A DNA stretch of 21,166 nt from Folioceros fuciformis (GCA_049999805.1 JBNGIO010006445.1:78452-99617); one strand, 5' to 3'; numbered from the stretch's first letter, positions 1 through 10,331 are shown. A program made the numbers and translations. The notes: generated by a model not told the origin, from the letters alone.

Positions 1-2328
1 TTCCCCACGGGGAGGAGGGATGAAGAAAGGGATCCTGCCCCTTTGCCAGTCGAAAAGCACCATCTTGGCTGCTGTGTTGAGATCTGGTTCTCCCCCCTGC
101 ATGGACAAAATGTCTCTGGCTGAGAGTCTTCAAAGGGAACCTCCTCCCCCTCTCAGATGCAAGACCCGAGAACTATTGCAATATTCCACAGAAACATACC
201 CTCAACAGCTTCCCACATTGGCGACACAGCTGAGTAAGAAAATCTTCATCGTCCTCCCTGGCAAAGTGCAGACCAATTGAGATTGCCGCTCTACAGCAGC
301 AGCATGGCAAGCAGTTGTGGCAAGAAGTGCAGAAAAATACCACTCCTTTATCTTGTATGCGCGTATGAGATACTCTTTCTTCACTCGGCGTAAAACTTCA
401 CCAATATGTCCTGTTGCATCCTCCAGATTTCCCACTCGTACCTGCAACAAAAAATTTATGTTGATCTTCAAGTTGTATGCTCTACCAACGGACTGAGAAA
501 GCAGTTCACAAAAAGTTGTGACCACATACCACCCCTTTGAGAACAACATCAGTTTCACTGTCATGACTCCTATAAACCACACCAGGGCAGTCAATGAGGA
601 ATATGCGCTTCGTCAGGGTGATATACTGCCAAACTTTTGTCTCTCCCGGTATTGGTGCCACCTTACATACCTGCAAGAACCAACCATGCTGGAGCATGAG
701 GCTACAAGTAATGCGTACGATGTAACAGAAATGCACCCTTGCATATCCCAATTATTTAGTACACTCCAAGCCTCTCGTCCTCCCTTCACTTGATGCACCC
801 ACTTTTTTGGTTCGAAGCGTGTTGATAACGGATGACTTGCCAACATTGGGGTAGCCAACAAAACCAACTGAGATAGCTTGCTTGTCACTCTTAAGGCGGG
901 CATACTGTCTTAAAAGACCAAGAAGTGAACCCTGCATCAAACAGCAAGCAGCCAGAATCAAGTACTGAATCTATCCTACACACCAATGAGCAAGGCAGAA
1001 AGCCGAAATCAAGAGAATATTACCTTCCCAAATGGATTGGTTACACTGGCATGGAAAGCCAAGGTGGGAAACTCCCTGGATAGCGTATGTAGCCACCCTT
1101 TTGTGGCCCAAGATGGCACCAAATCACACTGCAAAACAAAATTAATATATTGAGACGTAGCTTGCACACTGTGATAACCAGGGAGATCATGACCTACTGA
1201 GTGAGCAATGGCACAACATACCTTGTTCAGCAAGAAAATCAGGTGCTTTTGCTTGCAATTGTCTCGGATGTGCTTTTCCAGATGGGGGCAGCGAGTGCCC
1301 TGTGGATCCCGTGCATCAAGTACCTGTTCCAAAAGCAAAAAAGGTCAGTGCATACGATTCGGAATTTCTGCGACCATTCATACATCCAAATGACTGAGAC
1401 CCAACAATATATAGCTCTCACCTGAACCACCACGTCCGAGGAATCAATCACCTTGTACAGCTCCCCCCAGATACGCTTGCTCTGCCCCTTATCAAACATG
1501 CTGTGTCTGGCTGCAACACGTGCACCGTCTTCGAGCATCGGTCCTTCCCCAGAGCTTTTAACCTCAAAAGTGTCTGCCAATATCCCGCAGTCAACGAGAA
1601 AGCCGCGATCCAGGACCTCTCAGTCAGCTCATGCGGAACATCACACCACACTGGAGCGACTAAACTCACTAACCTTGCACACCAGCAGCTCTTTCTACTA
1701 AACTAGAATAGTCTTCTGCAGGTAGCATTGGTCGTCTACGTTTCCTCTTTGGCCCAAAAGCAGCATCAAACGGTACAAGATCTAAAACACCCCCCTTCCT
1801 TCCAGGTGGCTGGAGCATACAACAAAGAATTCAGAACAATCCAGAAACCATTGTCTACCACGGAAACAAACTGACACGAAACATGATTCAACCTTTTTGT
1901 TGTCATTTAGCAGGGCAAGCGGTAGCCTCTTCTCTTTCAACACCACAGCATAAGGATTTGCCACCGTAGTCCGCATCTCCTCTCTGAACCTGTCCAGCTC
2001 TTTCTGCCCCACAACCCTTGTGTTTCCTGCAGGCCATCCAGCCATCCTTGAGCAGGCTGCCAGGCAAAAAAATCCAATCCATCCAAATCGAAAGCCTACC
2101 AAACCAGCGTCTGTCAGGCTGAATCCTGGTGGACGGCAGAGATTGCGACTGCAGTTCGTGGTGCTTAATGCGCCCTTTGCTGTCCCGCACAGGCCGCTTC
2201 TTGTACATGTTGAGCCGGCGCACAGTTGCCGAGCTCCTGGTCCCGCTCTTGCCATCTCTGCGCTGCTCATCGAGGGAGTGCTTCGGCTTCCCTTTCACCG
2301 CTGGAGACTTGGTTTTCTGCTTCCCCAT
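1..2328 (-). CDS. NUG2: Nucleolar GTPase NUG2/GNL2 (NOG2 family), 3'-truncated by the window
   Basis: GTPase of the circularly permuted YlqF/Nog2 family, which acts in nucleolar and nucleoplasmic maturation of pre-60S ribosomal particles. Exons on the minus strand, all GT-AG and in phase: 2328-2100, 2026-1893, 1809-1674, 1573-1422, 1323-1222, 1128-1024, 931-803, 670-530, 441-341, 257-200 and 96-1. The 461 visible residues begin with a basic NGP1NT-type N-terminus ([24 protein letters not shown]). The G motifs come in permuted order: DARDP (about residue 220), NKCD (250-253), GYPNVGKS (312-319), PGETK (338-342), DCPG (356-359). These motifs show an intact nucleotide site. The reading frame runs off the left edge in the conserved W-Q-R-G-R-I-P-F-F region; plant homologues have roughly 75 more residues, including an acidic tail. 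The ATG at 2328 is the first residue of the family N-terminus. It shares a 183-bp divergent promoter with the next gene. Identity is very secure; exon 3 (residues 122-166) is the least conserved part. Confidence 0.95.
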
Positions 2329-2511
2329 GTCGCCAGTCCAACTTCCTTCCCAACTGCATGAAACACTCCTCAGACTACTTCAAACAGCTATAAACCCTAA
2401 TCTACCCTAAATGTTAAATAGGTTCCGAACGTATCTTGTTTACCCCGTTTGAGGAAACTTGCTCGCCGTTGCCTGAAGAGGACTAATCCTCCCGAGGAGA
2501 GAAGCGGTGGC
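2329..2511. promoter_or_regulatory. Divergent promoter between NUG2 and the F-box/Sel1 gene, with a telo-box
   Basis: Only 183 bp separate the two start codons. A perfect plant telo-box (AAACCCTAA on +, TTAGGGTTT on -) lies at 2392-2400, about 65 bp upstream of the NUG2 ATG, followed by a looser match (ACCCTAAAT, 2404-2412). In plants this element is typical of promoters of ribosomal-protein and ribosome-biogenesis genes, which fits NUG2. I see no clear TATA box for either direction. That the region serves both genes is inferred from spacing. Confidence 0.6.
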
Positions 2512-3366
2512 ATGGAAATGATTCGGACGACGCACGCGGCTGGCCCGGAGCACCATGGATGCGATCACGACGGTGTTTTTGCGGCGCTCCCGTTCGATTT
2601 GTTGAAGATCATAGTGGGGACGTTCGCTTGGCCGGACCTGTGGTCGGCGAGCACAGTATGCAAGGCATGGTACCAGGGGCTGGCTCCCCTGCGGGAGGGG
2701 ATGATGCTGGTGCAGTGGGGGAAGAAGTTCAAGCACGGAAAGGGCGGCGTGGCACAGAATTTGGATAAAGCGCTGGAGATCTTCCTCGAGGGAGCCCAGA
2801 GGGGATGCCCCGCGGCCATGGTGAACGCGGGGCTCATGCTGTGGGAACTCGAGAAGTACGATGAAGCACTTCGGTTGTACACGCAGGCGGCGAGGCTGGA
2901 CGATCCGGAGGGCCTGTGCAATCTCGGCCTGGCTTACCTGGACCGCGATAAGCAGTCGGAGGCGGTGGAATTGCTCGACCGGGCCGCGGTTGCCGGGAAT
3001 GTGCGCGCGCAGTACAACCTCGCGGTGTGCTACCAGCAGGGACGAGGCTGCGCTGCGAGCCAGGCAATGGCGGCCGATTTGTTTGGCCGGGCTGCCAAGC
3101 GAGGATGCTCCCGGGCCATGTACAACTTGGCGCTGTGTTTCCGGGACGGGCTAGGCGTGCCTTCCAACAATCAGGAGATGAGAAGGTGGATGGAAGCGGC
3201 CGCCAGAGCTGGCCATGCCCGGGCGCAGTGCGAGCACGGCCTCGCGTTGCTTGCAGACGGAATAAGAGTGCCGGCTCTTGCCTTCTTGGAGATGGCCACC
3301 CGCGCCGGAGAATCTTCTGCGACGCACTTTCGGAACATGCTTCTTCGTCGGCTCGGTCTCGAGTAG
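2512..3366 (+). CDS. F-box protein with Sel1-like (TPR-type) repeats
   Basis: Single-exon gene for 284 residues. An N-terminal F-box lies at about residues 24-64 (ALPFDLLKIIVGTFAWPDLW, then the VCKAWYQ segment). It is followed to about residue 267 by Sel1-like repeats, recognisable by their A-x-x-G / Y-x-L-A-x-C-Y pattern (for example NLGLAYL, AQYNLAVCYQQGRG, AMYNLALCFRDGLGV). By family knowledge the F-box docks to SKP1 in an SCF ubiquitin ligase and the solenoid of repeats binds partners; land plants have proteins of this architecture (the Arabidopsis At1g70590 type). Substrate unknown. The ATG at 2512 is the first in frame; the frame is open back to 2449 without an ATG. It diverges from NUG2 and converges with PRMT6. 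GC-rich, strongly codon-biased sequence and uninterrupted frame support a functional gene. Confidence 0.91.
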   Translation: MEMIRTTHAAGPEHHGCDHDGVFAALPFDLLKIIVGTFAWPDLWSASTVCKAWYQGLAPLREGMMLVQWGKKFKHGKGGVAQNLDKALEIFLEGAQRGCPAAMVNAGLMLWELEKYDEALRLYTQAARLDDPEGLCNLGLAYLDRDKQSEAVELLDRAAVAGNVRAQYNLAVCYQQGRGCAASQAMAADLFGRAAKRGCSRAMYNLALCFRDGLGVPSNNQEMRRWMEAAARAGHARAQCEHGLALLADGIRVPALAFLEMATRAGESSATHFRNMLLRRLGLE

Positions 3367-3458
3367 TGCACCATAGCTTAAACGTGCCGCAGTATCGCGG
3401 GGTAGAATACTCATCAAGGTATAGACACGCCTTTCGTGAGGGAACAATTTCTCGCACC

Positions 3459-3597
3459 AACTGGTCTGGTCTTAGCATGTGAATACGTTTTCCTTCTAAC
3501 TGGTCTGGTCTCCGCATCTGAATACATTTCCGACAAACTGGTCTGGTCTCAGCATGTTAATACATTTCCCACATACTGGTTTGGTTACAGTATGTTA
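3459..3597. repeat. Minisatellite, 38-39 bp unit, about 3.6 copies
   Basis: Four direct copies start at 3459, 3498, 3536 and 3574. Each begins with AACTGGTCTGGTCT or a close variant (the fourth is TACTGGTTTGGTTA) and continues to GCATNTNAATACNTTTCC. The last copy is the most diverged and is cut short. The array sits 93 bp after the stop codon of the F-box gene, probably in or just beyond its 3' UTR. Confidence 0.85.
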
Positions 3598-4133
3598 AAA
3601 AGAACCGGTCGCTAAAATAACCCCAAGTTAACGACGAAGCTTTCAGGGTTAGATTGTTAGGATAAAACAGAACTAAGGATATGTGCTCTGAAATCATTGG
3701 GCCCAAGTGTGGGTGGGGACTCGTCATAAGACACCGTCATTGTCAGGGACTGGACTTTACGGATGGATGAATGTGCTATTGGGAAGAAAGTTCTAACACA
3801 TCTCGAATGCGGGTATCCGTGAGGGGTGAAGGCCGGCTGGCATACACAGAGCTTTCCTTCACCGACAGAATGGCAATGTAGACATGCCTCATGGAGGCAG
3901 AGCGTAAATAAATATCCACGGCCTACCCACGGGCTCGCCGTGATGACTGACTCCCGTACCACATGCGGGATTGACGGGACGAGAGGCGGAAAACAAAAAC
4001 CCCACCTATAGTTGTCCATATTGGAACCCCGTCACGAATTGGAACCCTTCGAGCCAGTCGACGCAACCCGTTGCCCCGCATACAGAGACGTGATCCAGGA
4101 TTGCAAGATGGGAAGGTTGCCTTAATAAATTGC
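3598..4133. other. Convergent intergenic/3' UTR region, no gene seen
   Basis: This lies between the end of the F-box gene's minisatellite and the PRMT6 stop codon. Short open frames on both strands show no family features. It is expected to hold the 3' UTRs and polyadenylation sites of the two convergent genes, which I cannot place precisely. Confidence 0.6.
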
Positions 4134-7100
4134 TCAACGCATAACTGATTCCTTCACGCGGAACAAACCTGCAGTACTGCTTTTGGAAGAGAACAGGGGT
4201 CAGAAAAAACCTGGCGCAAATACGCGCTTGGGAAAGGACAGACATCGCGTCACGGCAAAAGCGACTGTTAAATCACAATACTAATTAATTGCAAGGTAGC
4301 GATGGGTGGTGATGGAGACGCCGATGGCGGAAGCACTTACGTGTATTCCAGGTGGATGTTCAGATAACGAGGATTTTCTCTGCTCTGTGATAGGCTAATG
4401 GTTCCATCAATGACTTGATCTTGTGCAACGTCAATCGGGTCATAGATGTAAAGAATCGTCTGCAACATTCAGACCGGTCAGATTCGGAACAAAACCTTAA
4501 TTGGGTACGAGGACGCCTCACAAGCCGCAGTTGAATAGCAAGTACACCAGACCTGTGCCCAGTGAGTGGGATTTTCTTCTGGAGCAGTAGAAAGAACAAT
4601 TTGATCTTGAGGCGCTCTCTGTTGTCTGTCACTAAAACCTCGAGGGTACTCAGCAGAAACTGCGCTATCCAGGGAGGACTCGGACCGAATGTCGTTTCTT
4701 GCTGTGTCCTTACCAAAGGAGACATCGAACCAAATAGCAAAACCATGCAGGGGAGCTGGTCAAAGGACCCACAGATTAGATCCCATACATAATCAACCAA
4801 ATTATTCTGAAAGGTGATGAAAAAACCGTGGCTTGGTCTTGGTACATGCCTGCCATCATGGAGGTCGCACGAAAATTGGTGGAAACTACTTCAAGTTCCT
4901 GAACAGTCACAGTGCTGCAGTCGAAATGCTTCACCTGTAGACCAGGACAAAGGGGGGGCTTGACGGTGCACACATGAGGCACAAGGCACGACATGGACCA
5001 TATTTTGCCAGCATACAAATTTCCAGGATGATAAAACCACAATTGCAAAACTTTTGGAAGACTGGTTTTGAAACTGTACCACGACAGGCCATGACAAGAC
5101 ATTCTCCGCCGCAATTGTTTCGATGCAGGGTTCCTCAAACGAACATAGTTTTGCGAGTGGCAACATCGCAGACACTGCGATGCAAGTGAAAGAAATTGTA
5201 AGGAACCGAGAATGATTCAGAAAAAAATAGAAGAAAAAAAATATATCACAGCAAAGTGGGAATGTGCTACCAGTGTCACATTCTAGTGCAACAGGCGCCC
5301 AAAAAAAATGACATGAAGGACAAAAATCAGCCACAATCAAATCTCACAAGCTTGCAGCTCACATTGAGATAATGTACTCACTGTCAATGCCGTAGACATT
5401 GCGCCAGAAATCTATACTGTCTCTATATCTCTCTCCGTTTGTTATGGGGGCCATGTATAGCTGCAGCACGACATGACAAAGTCAGATGCGCAAGTGCAAT
5501 AAGGACTTGCTAGAACTGACCCAGATTTAACGTAATCTTGACCAGAAAATTCAAGCCATGTCTGCACCGTTGCATATGATGGCAATATCAGTCCTCCTGG
5601 CTTAAGCCAGCGGTCGCGCGCCCAAATAACACTTGCCAACATGCTCTGAGGAATCAGAACATCTCCGGGTTAGCAGCTGAAGGCAAATGTGTGAACTATT
5701 TCAGTTGCAGCGGTGCTCATGTAAGGCAGAGGCAGAATCCGGCCTTGGAAACAACTCAAAACCTACTTCGTAGAGAAGCATGTAGCCCATCCACTCTGAA
5801 ACAATAACATCTACTTCCTCGTCTAGTTCTGCTTCCTGTCAAATGCACCGCAGAGTTAGAGAAGTGTAAGGTGGCCAGAAAGACTATGCACAGGGCCAAG
5901 AAAGTGGACACGCTCATAGATACTGTACCTCAATCCTACCATGTATCACAGTTATTATGTGTGCTAGTCCATTGGCCTTCACAACCTCTTTTGCCTGCAG
6001 ATCCACACAATTTACTTGAGGCAACAAAAAAACAAGCAACTCGATCCGTGAACGTCTGTTCTCAAAAGTGTCCTGGAGCCTCAAACAGCCCAGAGGACAA
6101 CTGGAATACTAAAAAAGTACCACAAATGCATAAATCGACTTTACAGGCAAAAATAGTGCTATAATACCTGGACAGCAATGTCACTGGCATCTACCGCATA
6201 AACCTGTATACATGGTCAGAAAACAAAAGGATAGTTTCAGAAAATACTTGAATCCCTGTGCTTCAGGCCAAAGAGTTTAGCCGTGCTACTACACGACATG
6301 TTGGGAAATACCTTTCGAGCCCCAGCGTACGCACAGAAAATCGAGAGTATCCCAGTACCACATCCAACATCAATCACAACCTGTAACATCCAACGTAATT
6401 GCAATGACGAGGCGACCATCCAAAGGGACCTGCCTTTTCTCATCCAGGACCCAAAAATGTCTAGTCCCGTGTGATAGCCACAATGTTTTAGTGAAAGAAG
6501 CATTGTAATCCATAACAGAAAATCAACAGGTGCAGCGCACATGAGGGTGAGGGTGCTGCCGATGCAAACCTGACCTTATTTCGAATAGCATCCATGTGGA
6601 AAAAAATGGCTTCCCGATATGTTTCAGTCCGTATCCTGTCCTGCAGATGCAGAAGGCACGATGACCGCCTTAAGCAACTCCCCATACAGAGGAACAAAAC
6701 CCAGAAAGTCTGAAAATGATTTGATTAATTACATAAATAAAAGACAAATTAATTTAACAAGAGCTTGCGAATCGCGGAAGCGGGAAAATGGGGTAACGAG
6801 CAACAAGAAAACACGAAAGCTGGGAGATAACAGCAGTCCAATGGGAAGCATTCCGTGTGAGAAGAAATTAACAAGATCGAGTAAAGAACGGCAAAATGCC
6901 TCAAAATCCGATGGTCAAGGGGAACAAGGGAGGAGGACGGGTCAGTCTCGAGCTGAGCGTGTAAAACGCGATCAGCTCGCTGACAAGCCCGCAAGCCCGC
7001 AGCTCAACGACTCTAGGTTAGCAGACACAACACTGAGCGGCCCGACGGCGCGACAAGACGAAAGCACGAATCAGGAGAGGAGCCGGAAATCGTTGCCTTG

Positions 7101-7342
7101 ATCATTTCCTCGTGGATGCCGACATGCGAGTAGGAATGGAAGTAGGCGGCGTCGTGCTCCAGATACGGGGCGGCTGCCATGCCCTCGCCTCCACCCGTCC
7201 TGCACTGCAATGAGGACTGCAATCCGTAGGCGTCCGCCTGGCCCTTGGCCTTCTCCTTCTCCTTGTCCAGTAAGCTGAACTTAGCGCCCCGGTTGACCTT
7301 GCCGAGCTTCCTGCTTCCCCGCCCTGCCTTCTCCGGCCCCAT
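4134..7342 (-). CDS. PRMT6: Protein arginine N-methyltransferase, PRMT6 type
   Basis: Class I SAM-dependent methyltransferase that transfers methyl groups to arginines of histones and other nuclear proteins (family knowledge). Thirteen exons: 7342-7097, 6640-6575, 6380-6312, 6203-6168, 5994-5929, 5835-5767, 5645-5568, 5460-5382, 5174-5080, 4934-4850, 4755-4553, 4459-4341, 4176-4134. They encode 417 residues, close to the 435 I remember for Arabidopsis PRMT6. Visible motifs: AYFHSY...HEEMIKDR entry helix (about 66-84), motif I VIDVGCGTG (106-114), post-I VYAVDAS (128-134), double-E loop SEWMGYMLLYE (174-184), THW loop (360-362). A Ser/Arg-rich insertion (about residues 311-350) splits the beta-barrel, as in plant PRMT6, and the C-terminus is ESVMR. 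Introns 1 and 10 have GC instead of GT donors. The ATG at 7342 is the first in frame. All catalytic signatures are intact. Confidence 0.95.
4756..4849 (-). other. GC-AG intron 10 of PRMT6
   Basis: The donor is CAG|GCATGT and the acceptor GACCAG. The phase-1 join restores SMMAAPLHGFAIWFD, which aligns without gaps to the PRMT6 family. The nearest GT (4846-4845) gives the wrong frame with this acceptor. Confidence 0.85.
6641..7096 (-). other. GC-AG intron 1 of PRMT6 (456 bp, longest in the gene)
   Basis: The donor is AAG|GCAACG after the codons for HEEMIK and the acceptor is CTGCAG before DRIRTETYREA. The two halves are contiguous in all PRMT6-like proteins I know, and there is no GT near the junction. 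A 160-codon open frame on the opposite strand inside this intron has no protein-like features. Confidence 0.85.
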
Positions 7343-8102
7343 GACCGGCGGACCAGCGCACGCAACAGGCTGGAGCCGTGACTCCTCAAAACCTACCTCC
7401 CATGGCAACGCCCCACGTTGCCGGCCGTGTCATAGTTGCCAGTGCTGTACTCAGCCGGAGCACCAGCCTCTCCCCGTCCCCGCCTGCTTCCACCAATCGG
7501 GGGTAGCTCGCCAGATCAATCCATGCTGCGGCTGCGCGCGCCTCGACTCGCCAATTCCAACTTCTGATGCAACCGGCTGCCGGACGCACCACCGCTCCGA
7601 CCGGTCACCACACTGTTAAACAAATTTTCGCTACTTTCCGCACAACTTGGGGGTACACGCCTCAACATCGACAGATAGAGATTTTCAATGGTTTGCTCTT
7701 CAAATTAGACATGCTGCCTTCCCTACAATTCACATTTGAATAAGGTAGCTTTTTTAAAAAAAAATATTTTATTCGTACCTAGCTAGAAGAAATAAGTGAA
7801 TAAATCTGGACTTTTCATATAAAAGATGGAACTTTCGTATAAGTAGGTGAAAAGGTACATGGTGTTGGTTTTTACCAAGTTAGTAGTGCTACCTAGTAGC
7901 AACAAACAGTCAGCACGCTGAGGCAGGCTTTCGTCGACAGCTTATATTCCACGCGACACGGCTTCCTCATACAGTGAACAAAATTCAGGCATTCTTCAGC
8001 CATTTTTGCAAAGTCGTTTCCGAGGATGATGTAACGGCTGCGTCGAGTACGTCCTCGAAGGGATTGGGACCTGGCACGCCTTGGACGAGTGGCGGACACG
8101 CC
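7343..8102. promoter_or_regulatory. Divergent region between PRMT6 and NDUFA12
   Basis: This 760-bp spacer is GC-rich next to PRMT6 (to about 7600) and AT-rich in the middle (7740-7860). A good TATA box (TATAAAAG, 7818-7825, + strand) lies 285 bp before the NDUFA12 ATG, so it would imply a 5' UTR of about 250 nt; it is a candidate only. A 15-codon upstream ORF (7433-7386, minus) precedes the PRMT6 start. No other gene seen. Confidence 0.5.
7386..7433 (-). other. Possible uORF in the PRMT6 leader
   Basis: An ATG at 7433 opens a 15-codon frame ending at a TGA at 7386, 43 nt before the PRMT6 start codon. It lies in the leader only if transcription starts upstream of 7433, which the sequence does not prove. 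It could dampen PRMT6 translation. Confidence 0.3.
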
Positions 8103-9156
8103 ATGGCAGGCCTCCTCAAGCTGTTACGGGAGAAGGGTATTGTTGCTTTGCTCAGGGAGGCGAAGGAGAGCGGTCTTCTGTAAGTCTGGGATGATCTTAG
8201 CTGCGGGCCAGCTTGTTTCTAGCAATTGTTAAGGATCTGATGGAATGCTGATGATAAGCTCTGATTTGGTAGTGTGGCGTCTGTTTAGCTGTGGCAGCAA
8301 GCTTGGTAACAGATCTCTCGTATCCCGTGCAGGAAGGGCATCATCGATGGCAACCTGTTGTAAGTATGCTGGAGTTCTTGCTCCTTCTTGTGTGTGCTGG
8401 AAGCTTCTTGCATTGTTCCGGTCTTGGATTGTGGTTGTGGCAGGTAGATGTTGTAAAAGGGGTCCGTGAAATTTTTTTAGGGTTCGGTTGCGCTTGAAAA
8501 GAGGAGGTGTCGAAATTTTTGGCCTGGTGGAAGTGGTAGGTTGGGTTGAGTGCGAATCGACGGTGAGGCTGTTGTGGCTTCTTGAAGGCATACCAAGTTG
8601 CGGGAATTCGATGGAGCCAAGCTGAAGGGAGTTGATGGGTTTGGCAACAAGTATTTTGAGAAAGTTGCCAACACGCAGTTTGGTGAGTTGGTGTGCTTAT
8701 CTGCCCTGCAATTTTTCTCTGTGGTCGGACTGCTTTGCAGGTTGTTTCATCTGCTGCCGCGAAACCCCGCTGCGTGCAGGAAGACATCGATGGGTGGAGT
8801 ACGGTGACAAGAAAGCCTACGATGCTTCCTCGGTGCCACCAGAGTGGCATGGCTGGCTGCATTACATCACCGACCACACCCCTGAAGAGGTGTGTACCTT
8901 CACATCCCCTGTCACCCAGCCCTCCGTTATGCCGTAGCCTCCCTTCCCTCTATCACAGCATCTGGCCCCCCTTGTTTGGTAACATCTTCCCTCCTCCTCA
9001 ATGCAGCTTAAGGGCTTAAGGCCAACACGCTACGGGGTTGAGCACCGGCCAAATCAAACAGGCGAGGGAGAGGATGTGATCTATCACCCCAAGGGCAGTG
9101 TAACGAATCCCAATCAGCGTGACTGGAAGAAGTACGAGCCATGGCAGTCTAGTTAG
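8103..9156 (+). CDS. NDUFA12: NADH:ubiquinone oxidoreductase subunit NDUFA12 (B17.2)
   Basis: Accessory subunit of the mitochondrial complex I peripheral arm, near the N/Q-module interface. Five exons: 8103-8179, 8333-8359, 8588-8682, 8780-8889, 9007-9156, encoding 152 residues, the usual plant size. Signatures: an N-terminal amphipathic helix ([20 protein letters not shown]), [43 protein letters not shown] and a C-terminal block ending WKKYEPWQ. Exon 2 is only 27 bases. The exon 3 acceptor (TTCTTGAAG at 8587) was chosen because it alone keeps phase and gives the family's DGNLL-x-TK join. The ATG at 8103 is in a strong context (GCCATGG); upstream in-frame codons lack an ATG. No cleavable presequence is expected for this subunit. 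It is divergent from PRMT6 and convergent with NC2-beta. Confidence 0.94.
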
Positions 9157-10331
9157 AGTGCTGTCTACTGAAACAACTGGTTTCCAGTTTGTTTCAGTCT
9201 TGTGTGCGTCTCCAGAGCTGTTCTGTGCAGTCCACCTCCACTAAGCCACATTGTAGTGGAGTCCTCATGGTGTCCTCCTACACCCATCGGTGGTTCTCCA
9301 CGGACGGAACCTTCCCTCAGATGTGTCAATTTCCAGAAGTTCCACGCCAGACGAATCATGGAGAGGTCTCAGCCATGCTATGCGTCACCTGACGGAATTT
9401 AATTCCTTCCGCGTTTGTGCTGGGGTTAGCTACTACCCAAGTAAGTGTCTACGCGGAAGCCCTATGTAGGGCGCCCTAAGTGATGATCCCTAATTGGGGC
9501 CCGCACTTCTGTCAATAGAAGCTCATGTCCACGGGGCAAGAACGCTAGGAAACATCATTTAAAAATCCTCACCCTCCGGGAGGGCTCTCAAATATTTGGA
9601 AAGGAGCTCACGGTAGAGACATCGCCGAGGACATGCTTTTCCTTCTTTGCTGCAAGAAGTGACGAGCTGTTGGTAAATGGCACGGGCCGGCCACGGAAGC
9701 GAACGATGAAGGCCCGGCATGACCGCGGTTCGGGAGAAGAGCTCCCTGGTGCCATCAATGTTCCAATTCACATGGCCCGAGACCGCGCGGAACCCAGCGC
9801 CTTCTCCTTAACCCGGCCACCTGCAGCTTCGTGGCGATGCGCGGGACCCTCCGTCGTCCATGTGATCCCTCTCCTTCATCTTCCACAGCTGCGTCTCACG
9901 GACCCGGACAGATTCTCCTGCACACATCCAATGGAGGACGACTCCTAGCACTCGGATCGTTGTTGTCAAGGAGTTCCATTTGGAGAAAATTCATGAGGTT
10001 TTGATAGGTCAGCTCAAAGAAAGATACTAGTGGACCTCTTCAGAATCTACACGAGCCTTCTGTGTTAATATGCTGTGATACTCAGCTATATTCCTACGAT
10101 GTAACCTCTAAGTAGCAGCAGAACCCTCAACAATTTCGTTACTTGTCACAGACCTGAATGCCTCCTTCACTGGTCCAGATCCTCGAACCTCCTCCCTGCA
10201 CTCGTCAGAGGCTTCAATACGTCCGCCTTCACTCCTTAGGGAATGGAATGTAGAGAAGAGAAAGATCTAATTGAGGTCCCTTCCTCGAATCCACTTCGGA
10301 TCCTCCACTCCATACCGCTTGAAGGCTTCCT
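9157..10331. other. Convergent intergenic region, no gene recognised
   Basis: These 1.2 kb between the NDUFA12 stop and the NC2-beta stop hold only short open frames (for example 9559-9771 minus and 9670-9948 plus) without recognisable family features. A cluster of small inverted repeats lies at 9394-9472. Some stretches downstream of NC2-beta (10140-10335) contain degenerate CCTTCACT-type repeats. Confidence 0.55.
9394..9472. repeat. Nested small inverted repeats
   Basis: Three perfect inverted repeats overlap: GGAATT-T-AATTCC (9394-9406), CTTCCGCGT (9406-9414) with ACGCGGAAG (9451-9459), and GCCCTA-TG-TAGGGC (9459-9472). They lie about 240 bp after the NDUFA12 stop codon. An RNA from this stretch could fold into a multi-stem structure; function unknown. 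Confidence 0.6.

Noticed and set aside
2834-3517. 227-codon open frame on - across the F-box/Sel1 gene
   Set aside because: Antisense shadow of a GC-rich coding exon; proline/arginine-rich translation with no domain.
6619-7101. 160-codon open frame on +
   Set aside because: It lies antisense within intron 1 of PRMT6; its polar, low-complexity translation has no family features.
9559-9771. 70-codon open frame on - ending in a plausible protein-like tail
   Set aside because: It overlaps a competing + frame, has no ATG context or splice partners that I could find, and resembles no family known to me.
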